Shown: positions 6,214-10,372 of the stretch, one piece after another
Position numbering within the stretch: position 1 is the first letter of the stretch
How the letters are laid out: each line of letters opens with the position of its first letter
Origin: Candidatus Woesearchaeota archaeon
Lineage (GTDB): Archaea > Nanobdellota > Nanobdellia > Woesearchaeales > UBA525
DNA length: 10,372 bases
Direction: 5' to 3'
Assembly: GCA_023252315.1 (NCBI GenBank)
Contig: JAJPEB010000033.1
Location: forward strand, 1 to 10,372
Made by a program: the position numbers and the translations under genes
The notes under the pieces: model-generated
The model's database searches: none
Told to the model about the DNA's origin: nothing
Seen by the model: only the letters and a program-made list of their open reading frames with translations

Positions 6214-6262
6214 CCGCTGCGTCCTCCTTTCCTCTTCTCATATCCTTCTTCTCTCCTTCCCG
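6214..6262 (+). terminator. Pyrimidine-rich terminator after rpl31e
   Basis: A long C/T stretch with several TTT and CTTCTT runs follows the eL31 stop, without a stem-loop. It probably terminates the ribosomal operon before the next promoter. Confidence 0.45.
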
Positions 6263-6270
6263 TACGAAAC

Positions 6271-6278
6271 TTTAAATA
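6271..6278 (+). promoter_or_regulatory. TATA box of the HPF-like gene
   Basis: TTTAAATA predicts transcription from about 6300, just ahead of a GGGG run (6301-6304) and the GTG at 6314. This spacing is the main reason for choosing the GTG start. Confidence 0.6.
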
Positions 6279-6313
6279 CGGCGCTCCCGGGCGAGGATAC
6301 GGGGTCTGGCACA

Positions 6314-6607
6314 GTGTCTGTAGAGCTCGGCGGCAACATCGTCCTCGACGGGTTCGAGGGGCGCGACTTCACGGAGATGATCGTCGTCAAGAAGATGGTC
6401 GGCCAGTACGCGCGCAGGCTCTCGGACCGCTTCGGCCCCGGCATGCGGCTGCGCGTCGCGCTCGCGGACGACGCCCCTGCGCGCAGCGCGATCACGTCGT
6501 CGCTGCGCGTCGACGCGCGGGAATTCTCCGCGGACGCGAGCGCGACCAACCTCTACATGGCGCTCGACGCGAGCCTCAAGGAACTGATCTCGCACGCGCA
6601 GGGTTAG
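6314..6607 (+). CDS. Probable HPF/RaiA-like ribosome-associated protein
   Basis: The 97-residue product reads as the beta-alpha-beta-beta-beta-alpha fold of hibernation promoting factor / RaiA. Strand 1 is NIVLDG (8-13); helix 1 runs from about 18 to 40 (FTEMIVVKKMVGQYARRLSDRF); strands follow at 45-51 (RLRVALA), about 60-67 and 69-75; then helix 2 begins with NLYMALDASLKELISH (79-94). The phrase ADA followed by N-LYMALD at the third strand and second helix parallels the bacterial HPF pattern ADA...MYAAID. Such factors bind the 30S decoding centre and silence resting ribosomes. The start is GTG; the open frame extends upstream without a good start before the promoter. It stands directly after a ribosomal operon but has its own promoter, suggesting separate control. 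The family call is inferred from the residue pattern, not from a database match. Confidence 0.6.
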   Translation: MSVELGGNIVLDGFEGRDFTEMIVVKKMVGQYARRLSDRFGPGMRLRVALADDAPARSAITSSLRVDAREFSADASATNLYMALDASLKELISHAQG

Positions 6608-6716
6608 CCTTTCGCCCTGCGTCGGAGCTGCGCATACGTGACCCTCTCCGTCCATGCAGTGTGCGAGAAGGACTGGAAAACCGTCGAGCGCCAAGAGCGC
6701 GAGCCCGGCAGCGCAT
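6608..6716. other. Intergenic region between the HPF-like gene and rpl15e
   Basis: This is GC-rich DNA between two convergent genes. I see no gene or RNA fold that I can support. A basic open frame starting at 6654 only continues antisense through rpl15e. Confidence 0.4.
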
Positions 6717-6747
6717 GAGAAGAAGAGAAAGGAAAAGGAGAAAAGAC
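6717..6747 (-). terminator. T-rich terminator after rpl15e
   Basis: On the - strand the bases after the rpl15e stop read as repeated T runs broken by C (TTTTCTCC, TTTTCC, TTTCTCTTCTTC). This matches the U-tract terminator seen after spt5. Confidence 0.6.
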
Positions 6748-6761
6748 GAATGAGGACCGCC

Positions 6762-7331
6762 CTAGTGCAGCCTGTGGTGCGCGCGCAGGCTCGGCCTGTT
6801 CTTCTCCGTGCCCGCGCCCTTCTTCGTGAGGCCGCGCGACTTCTTGCCTGCGCCCGTGATGCCGCGCGCCGCGCGCCCGCGCTGCGCCGCGATGCCGATG
6901 AGGCGCTTGTCCGCGAGCATCTGCGGGTGCCTGCGGTCCACGAGGATGATCTCGTACCAGGTGTGCTTGCCGTCCTGGGCCGCGGGGTAGCTGCCGAGCA
7001 CCTCGCAGTTGACGTAGCGCCTCGAGGCCTTCTCCTCGGCGATCTGCTGGTAGTTCTTGCTCAGGTCCTTGCGCTGGTGCGCGCGCTTGGGGCGCCTGCC
7101 GCTCTTGATGTCGGGGCGCGTGTGCTGGCCGCGCGCGACGCGCTGGCGCACGAGGACGATGCCCTGCTTCGCGCGGTAGCCGAGCGCTCGCGCACGGTCG
7201 ATGCGCGTGGGGCGCTCGATGCGGATGAGGACAGGGTCGCGCCTGAATTCGAGGAGGCGGTCCCTCTGGACCTTCGCCTGCTCTTCGGTCGGTGCGAGAA
7301 ATGCCTGCTTGACGTACTTGAGGTATCCCAT
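6762..7331 (-). CDS. rpl15e: Large-subunit ribosomal protein eL15
   Basis: eL15 is a basic protein of the archaeal/eukaryotic large subunit, buried in 23S rRNA. The 189-residue product matches over the whole length: MGYLKYVKQAF at the start, DRARALGYRAKQGIVLVRQRV, then SKNYQQIAEEKASRRYVNCEVLGSY, WYEIILVDRRHPQM, and the basic ending GAGKKSRGLTKKG with RPSLRAHHRLH. I chose the ATG at 7331 because family members begin MGYLKY or similar and a GGTGAT site stands five bases upstream. An in-frame GTG three codons earlier lies inside that site. It is monocistronic on the - strand, with a leader of about 70 bases containing a hairpin. Its 3' end faces the HPF-like gene. Confidence 0.96.
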   Translation of the reverse strand: MGYLKYVKQAFLAPTEEQAKVQRDRLLEFRRDPVLIRIERPTRIDRARALGYRAKQGIVLVRQRVARGQHTRPDIKSGRRPKRAHQRKDLSKNYQQIAEEKASRRYVNCEVLGSYPAAQDGKHTWYEIILVDRRHPQMLADKRLIGIAAQRGRAARGITGAGKKSRGLTKKGAGTEKNRPSLRAHHRLH

Positions 7332-7365
7332 GGATATCACCGCGTTTTTTTCTTGAGTCCTTGAC

Positions 7366-7403
7366 GTGCGGATTCAGGGAAGCGAAACCCTACATGTCCG
7401 CAC
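7366..7403 (-). promoter_or_regulatory. Two-part hairpin in the rpl15e leader
   Basis: A perfect seven-base inverted repeat (GTGCGGA at 7366-7372, TCCGCAC at 7397-7403) encloses a second four-base stem (AGGG at 7376-7379, CCCT at 7388-7391). The loop is eight bases, with asymmetric unpaired bases between the stems. On the - strand the outer stem begins almost exactly at the predicted transcript start. It may be a control element of rpl15e mRNA. The pairing is seen; the function is inferred. Confidence 0.4.
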
Positions 7404-7425
7404 GGGAGCGCGGGACGAGGAGGGG

Positions 7426-7434
7426 TTTATAAAA
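7426..7434 (-). promoter_or_regulatory. TATA box of rpl15e
   Basis: On the - strand this reads TTTTATAAA, predicting a start near 7403. The element is nearly palindromic and could also fire to the right, where it would start near 7456 upstream of gene B. Confidence 0.55.
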
Positions 7435-7495
7435 CCGCGCCTTCTACGATGAAGTATTTAAATATGCTAAATTTTTGTCATATTAAAGTAGTAAA

Positions 7496-7503
7496 TTTTA
7501 TAT
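7496..7503 (+). promoter_or_regulatory. TATA box of gene B
   Basis: TTTTATAT is centred about 26-27 bases before the ATG at 7527. The mRNA should therefore be leaderless. This decides the start: the 26 upstream in-frame codons are AT-rich promoter DNA. Confidence 0.6.
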
Positions 7504-7526
7504 ATTGGCTGTACCTGCAAGAGAGT

Positions 7527-8426
7527 ATGTTCAGAGAACGACCACGTCTTGACACGGGTATCGAGCGCATCCTGGAGTCCGAGGAGGTGCGAGGAAGCAT
7601 GGATCTTCGGGGGCTTGAGGAAGGGGCCCATCTCGAACTGAAACGAGCAACTGCGGATCAGCTGACGTCCGAAATCACCGCGCTCGAGCAGGAACTCACA
7701 ACCCAACTGCGTGCAGAGAGTGCTGTCCTCGAGGAAAGATTGGGGTCGCTCTATCACCATGTCTCGAGCGGAAAGCAGTTCTCAGTGCAACATGGAACAG
7801 GGACGTTGTCGTTCGCGAGAACACGTGGCAGACTGCGCCTCGACTACACGGATCAAGAAGGGAGACATACGGTGCTCTCGTACTCCGCGCTCAAACCTTG
7901 GAATCGCGTGAGTGTGAAGGCAGAGCAGGAAGCGAAGCAGCCGATGGCGAGAACCTATCGCGCCCTGCCCAATCTCAGAGACAGCACCATTGTATGGGGA
8001 GCACTGGGCTCGATTCCAGGAATCCTTCTCGGAACGGGAGTCGAGAAACTGCTCGGTCAGTACGATAATCCCACCACACTGCTCATTTCCACAGGTGCAG
8101 GTGTAGCTGTTGCGACTGCATGCACTATATGGAAGGGTTTCAGAAACGACATCTACACCTCCGAATCAATGGAGGCGCGGGAGCGCTATCTGCAAGGGAT
8201 ATCGAGCTTCTCTCTCAAGGAGATCTATAAACTCCCTCTCGAGCGTGGGAAGCCGATGCTGGACGCACTGAGCTCGATGGTTGCATGCGCGGTTTCTGGA
8301 GCGGCAGATCAGGCGTACTTCTCTGGCCGAAAGCATGCGTACGGAGTGAGGGAGTCTCCCGACCTGAATGCTTTGCGCGAACGCAGAGAGGTGCTTACTC
8401 ACCTCGCAGAGAAAAGAAAGGGTTGA
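7527..8426 (+). CDS. Unknown protein B with DTGI motif, coiled coil and two hydrophobic segments (paralogue of gene A)
   Basis: I recognise no family in this 299-residue product. It begins MFRERPRLDTGIERILESEE, with DTGI at 9-12. A heptad-like helix rich in Leu/Glu follows (about 46-79, probably a coiled coil). Next is a beta-rich block starting F85-S-V-Q-H-G90, through GRLRLDY (101-107) to LSY (117-119). Two hydrophobic glycine-rich stretches (about 154-172 and 183-202) could be membrane helices separated by a short polar turn. A basic helical C-terminal part ends HLAEKRKG. Gene A shares the DTGI motif, the F-x-x-Q-x-G block and the hydrophobic region in the same order. An in-frame ATG at 7449 lies upstream of the TATA box and is not used in this reading. 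The gene has lower GC and less biased codons than the ribosomal genes. It converges on the DUF655 gene with a 13-base gap. Function unknown; a membrane-anchored protein is possible. Confidence 0.68.
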   Translation: MFRERPRLDTGIERILESEEVRGSMDLRGLEEGAHLELKRATADQLTSEITALEQELTTQLRAESAVLEERLGSLYHHVSSGKQFSVQHGTGTLSFARTRGRLRLDYTDQEGRHTVLSYSALKPWNRVSVKAEQEAKQPMARTYRALPNLRDSTIVWGALGSIPGILLGTGVEKLLGQYDNPTTLLISTGAGVAVATACTIWKGFRNDIYTSESMEARERYLQGISSFSLKEIYKLPLERGKPMLDALSSMVACAVSGAADQAYFSGRKHAYGVRESPDLNALRERREVLTHLAEKRKG

Positions 8427-8456
8427 ATGTGGCGGAGGTTCAGAACCTTCTCTGCG
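8405..8456. terminator. Nested inverted repeat between convergent gene B and the DUF655 gene
   Basis: CGCAGAGAA (8405-8413) and TTCTCTGCG (8448-8456) are perfect inverted copies 34 bases apart. Inside, AGGTTC-A-GAACCT (8436-8448) forms a second, tight inverted repeat that shares one base with the outer arm, so the two are alternatives or near-adjacent. The structure covers both stop codons. On the - strand a T-rich stretch (TTTCTTTT, 8413-8420) follows. It may end transcription both ways. Confidence 0.4.
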
Positions 8457-9081
8457 GCGGCCGCGGCCCCCTGCGCGAACGCTCGTCGAGCTCCTCCTCG
8501 CTCGGCGGGGGGAGCGCGAAGAGGTAGTGCTTCTCCATCCCCATGATCTCGTTCAGGATGCGGTTGATGACGAGCCGCTCGGGGTCCGTGATGAGCTTCA
8601 CGCGCGCCTTGACGTCGGCGAAGCTCTCGAACTCCTTCTCGCGCCGGGCTTCGAGGATCTCGGTCATGTGCTTCTTGCCGATGCCAGGGAGCAGCTCGAG
8701 CGTGTGCGTGCGGATCGAGAGCGGCTGCGCCTTGCTGAAGAACTCGACGAAGCGCGCCGGGTCCTCGTCCACGATCTGCTTGATCACGTGCGGCAGCTCG
8801 CTCTTCGCGGTCTGCGTGAGCTTCTCGTAGAGGATCCTCCCGTTCACGTGGTGGATGTCGTCGCGCTTCTGGTCGCCAATGTAGACGCGCTTGAGCGGCT
8901 GCAGGTGCACATCCTTCTTCGGGACGAGCTCGAGCAGCGTGAACTTCGCCGTGCCGAGCGCGTGCACGATGGGCGTCTTGAGATGGATCGGCCGAGGGTC
9001 AGACGCGTAGCCGTGCTGCAAGAAGTCGAGCACTATTGCTTCCTCTTCCTTCTTGGCTTGCATGACCATCGCGACACCCAT
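8440..9081 (-). CDS. DUF655 family RNA-binding protein with helix-hairpin-helix
   Basis: This is a conserved archaeal protein (DUF655, COG1491) of unproven function, predicted to bind RNA and often encoded near translation genes. The 213-residue product has the N-terminal beta-rich domain (EEEAIVLDFLQHGY at 12-25; FTLLELVPKKDV at 47-58; RVYIGDQKRDDIHHVNGRI at 65-83). A helix-hairpin-helix follows at about 125-160, centred on LELLPGIGKKHMTEILEARR. A conserved end (LITDPERLVINRILNEIMG) comes before a short Pro/Arg-rich tail. The first ATG (9081) lies about nine bases from the predicted transcript start. In-frame ATGs at 9069 and 9063 are possible alternatives, the former with GGGTG upstream. 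It has its own promoter and converges on gene B. Confidence 0.88.
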   Translation of the reverse strand: MGVAMVMQAKKEEEAIVLDFLQHGYASDPRPIHLKTPIVHALGTAKFTLLELVPKKDVHLQPLKRVYIGDQKRDDIHHVNGRILYEKLTQTAKSELPHVIKQIVDEDPARFVEFFSKAQPLSIRTHTLELLPGIGKKHMTEILEARREKEFESFADVKARVKLITDPERLVINRILNEIMGMEKHYLFALPPPSEEELDERSRRGPRPPQRRF

Positions 9082-9112
9082 GTCCCACTGTGAGGCTCGC
9101 GTGCGCCGGCGG

Positions 9113-9120
9113 ATATTTAA
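9113..9120 (-). promoter_or_regulatory. TATA box of the DUF655 gene
   Basis: The - strand reads TTAAATAT in a GC-rich gap, predicting a start near 9090 and a leader of about nine bases. Confidence 0.55.
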
Positions 9121-9153
9121 GCTTTGTGCACTTAGAGACGGCGAGCGGCACGT

Positions 9154-9633
9154 TCATCGCATGCGGTAGGTGAAGGTGGTGCGCAGCGCATAGGTCGCGT
9201 GCGACGGGTAGGGGGGCTCGCCGAACCGCCTGCGCAAGTACCGGTCCATGACGGGGCTCGGCCCGCTGACGCTCACCCACACCCTGCGCTGCGTGCCTGT
9301 GCCTGAGGGCCTCTCACGCACGATGAACCTCCCCTCGAGGTCGCTCGCGGGTGGTCCCGTGCGCTCAACCCGCCTTGCGAACGATGCGGCGACCTCTTCG
9401 GCGCTGCCTTCGAGAAGGGAGGGTTTCGCGCGGGAGCGGATGTCCGCTTCCACGGTCACGAATCCTTCGTGCAGTGTCGAGGCTTCCGCGTGCAGCGGGA
9501 AGGGGACGCCGTGGGGCGAGAGGAGACTTGAGACCGTGGCGCGGAGCTGGCCCTGGCCGAAGCGTCCTTCATCGACTCTCGGTCCGTACCTGAGGCGCGC
9601 GAAGATATCGTAGGGAAACGAGAGGAGGCCCAT
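9154..9633 (-). CDS. Unknown protein D, 159 residues
   Basis: I recognise no family. The product starts MGLLSFPYDIFARLRYGPRV. It has an alternating beta-like pattern (about 28-67), a helix with EEVAASFARRVER (79-91), a strand GRFIVRER (101-108), a strand RRVWVSVSG (116-124) and a basic helix-like segment MDRYLRRRFGEP (129-140). The C-terminus (YALRTTFTYRMR) looks like a final strand. The mix of two helices and several strands suggests a compact alpha+beta fold. No signal peptide or membrane helix is evident. The TATA box at 9656-9661 is centred about 26 bases before the ATG at 9633, so the mRNA is probably leaderless. It lies 40 bases downstream of the mscS-like gene on the same strand but with its own promoter. 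The DUF655 gene follows after 72 bases. Confidence 0.6.
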   Translation of the reverse strand: MGLLSFPYDIFARLRYGPRVDEGRFGQGQLRATVSSLLSPHGVPFPLHAEASTLHEGFVTVEADIRSRAKPSLLEGSAEEVAASFARRVERTGPPASDLEGRFIVRERPSGTGTQRRVWVSVSGPSPVMDRYLRRRFGEPPYPSHATYALRTTFTYRMR

Positions 9634-9655
9634 CCGGATGGGGAGCCGCTTCGGG

Positions 9656-9661
9656 TTTATA
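9656..9661 (-). promoter_or_regulatory. TATA box of gene D
   Basis: The - strand reads ATATAAAC here. It lies in the short gap after the mscS-like stop and is placed for a leaderless start at 9633. Confidence 0.5.
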
Positions 9662-9673
9662 TGCGCTTCCCGT

Positions 9674-10372
9674 TCACTGCTGCAGGCGGTGCGCGCTGTC
9701 GTTGAAGACGAGCTCCATGTGCGGGTACGCGATGTCGATCTTCTTCTCCTTCGCCACCGCCTCGAGGAAGAGCGTGTTGATGCGCGAGCGGCTCGCCTTG
9801 ACCTGGTCGTAGGGAGTCACGAAGAAGCAGATGAGGTCGATCGACGACGCGTTGAGCTCGACGCGCACCTTGGGCCTGAACTCCTCCTCGAGCTCGTCCG
9901 CCTGCGTCTTGAGGCTCTTCTCCTCCTCCTCGAGCTTGCGCATCTGCGCCTCGATCTTGCGCCTGCGCATGCGCGTCGTGTTCACGAGCTCCTCGCCGAG
10001 CTTGAGCAGCGTGTGCTCGATGCCCTGGCGCTCCTCGAGCAGCGATTTCTTGATGACCTTCTTGTTCTCGACGGTCACCGCGGACGCGATCTTGTGGAGG
10101 AGGTCCTGCGCGCGCCTGTAGTCGCTCTCGTACGTGATGGAGACGGTGAGCTCGTTCACGATCGAGTTGCCCATGCGCGTGTAGTTCTCGACGCCGTCGG
10201 TGAGCACGGCCTCGTTCGGAATCGTCACGGTCTTGCCGCTCTTCACGTCCGCGGTGTCGAGCAGGCCCTCGAGCACGGTGTTCATGACGTTGATCTCCCG
10301 CACGTCCCCGCGCACGGTGCCCACGCGGATGCGGTCGCCAAGACGGGTAATGGCGATTTTGTAGCTCTCGTC
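9674..10372 (-). CDS. MscS-family mechanosensitive ion channel, 5' end outside the window, with a coiled-coil insertion
   Basis: Small-conductance mechanosensitive channels open under membrane tension to release solutes during hypo-osmotic shock. The open frame runs off the right edge; the visible 232 residues are the cytoplasmic part. The beta domain carries GDRIRVGTVRGDVREINVMNT (12-32, the usual GD-I-----G-V--I pattern), then VTIPNEAVLTDGVENYTR (49-66, with the conserved IPN and N-Y). The alpha/beta C-terminal domain starts NELTVSITYESDYRRA and resumes RPKVRVELNASSIDLICFFVTP after the insertion. Between these halves, about 60 extra residues (roughly 105-165) form a highly charged heptad-like helix hairpin, which ordinary MscS lacks. 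The pore helices are outside the window. The GTG at 10324 is inside the domain and is not the start. Confidence 0.9.
   Translation of the reverse strand, partial: DESYKIAITRLGDRIRVGTVRGDVREINVMNTVLEGLLDTADVKSGKTVTIPNEAVLTDGVENYTRMGNSIVNELTVSITYESDYRRAQDLLHKIASAVTVENKKVIKKSLLEERQGIEHTLLKLGEELVNTTRMRRRKIEAQMRKLEEEEKSLKTQADELEEEFRPKVRVELNASSIDLICFFVTPYDQVKASRSRINTLFLEAVAKEKKIDIAYPHMELVFNDSAHRLQQ

Noticed and set aside
6654..7364. + strand frame starting in the gap before rpl15e, with a basic N-terminus
   Set aside because: Beyond the first 35 codons it is antisense to eL15, and no TATA box precedes it.
7366..7403. Kink-turn (L7Ae-type) motif or box C/D RNA in the rpl15e leader
   Set aside because: The 3' side has a CTGA-like sequence, but the opposite side lacks the paired GA needed for tandem G-A pairs. 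Only a plain hairpin is supported.
7449..7526. N-terminal extension of protein B from the ATG at 7449
   Set aside because: The stretch is AT-rich promoter DNA, and the TATA box at 7496-7503 places the transcript start at the later ATG.
8368..9093. + strand frame antisense to the DUF655 gene
   Set aside because: It is a mirror-frame product full of Leu/Arg/Asp/Val, antisense to a clear conserved protein.
1..10372. CRISPR array, tRNA, rRNA, insertion sequence or integrase
   Set aside because: No regularly spaced repeats, cloverleaf or rRNA sequence, transposase or integrase motifs were found by reading both strands.

Overview
The window is archaeal. The evidence is the genes themselves: FtsZ next to SecE and Spt5, the archaeal/eukaryotic-type ribosomal proteins eS19, eL39, eL31 and eL15, an archaeal uL11, and a DUF655 protein. 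It is supported by TATA boxes about 26 bases before starts, several leaderless genes, and U-rich terminators without stem-loops. The DNA is GC-rich, with strong GC preference at third codon positions; this is why long open frames appear antisense to nearly every real gene. The lineage cannot be fixed from the sequence. A DPANN-type archaeon is a plausible guess, not a demonstration. No rRNA, tRNA, CRISPR array, insertion sequence or integrase was seen.

Layout. At the left edge is the 3' part of a long-type FKBP prolyl isomerase. Then comes the cluster ftsZ-secE-spt5 (546-2557, + strand), with tight spacing and Shine-Dalgarno sequences overlapping the preceding stop codons, ended by a T-rich tract. 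A leaderless cupin-like gene (2659-3312) follows and converges on an unknown gene, here called A (3341-4198, - strand). Gene A is divergent from rpl11 (4281-5036); the two share one short promoter gap with a single good TATA box. Next is the ribosomal run rps19e-rpl39e-rpl31e (5115-6210), then a separately promoted GTG-start protein that looks like a ribosome hibernation factor (6314-6607). rpl15e lies on the - strand (6762-7331). From the AT-rich gap beyond it, a second unknown gene, B (7527-8426), runs divergently. Gene B converges on a DUF655 RNA-binding protein gene (8440-9081, -). An unknown gene D (9154-9633, -) and a truncated MscS-family channel gene (9674-10372, -) complete the window.

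The conserved genes serve transcription elongation (Spt5), translation (ribosomal proteins, probable HPF-like factor, DUF655), membrane insertion (SecE), division (FtsZ), folding (FKBP) and osmotic protection (MscS). Between them sit four less recognisable genes (cupin-like, A, B, D). Three of these have TATA boxes placed for leaderless transcription, unlike the core operons. A and B share an N-terminal DTGI motif, a similar beta-rich block and a following glycine-rich hydrophobic stretch, and I read them as a small paralogous family. Other points of note are the long tails on uL11 and eL31, a coiled-coil insertion in the MscS protein, and hairpins at the predicted 5' ends of the rps19e and rpl15e mRNAs. 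uL1/uL10/P1 are missing after uL11, and PDCD5 and aIF6 are missing from the eS19/eL39/eL31 block.
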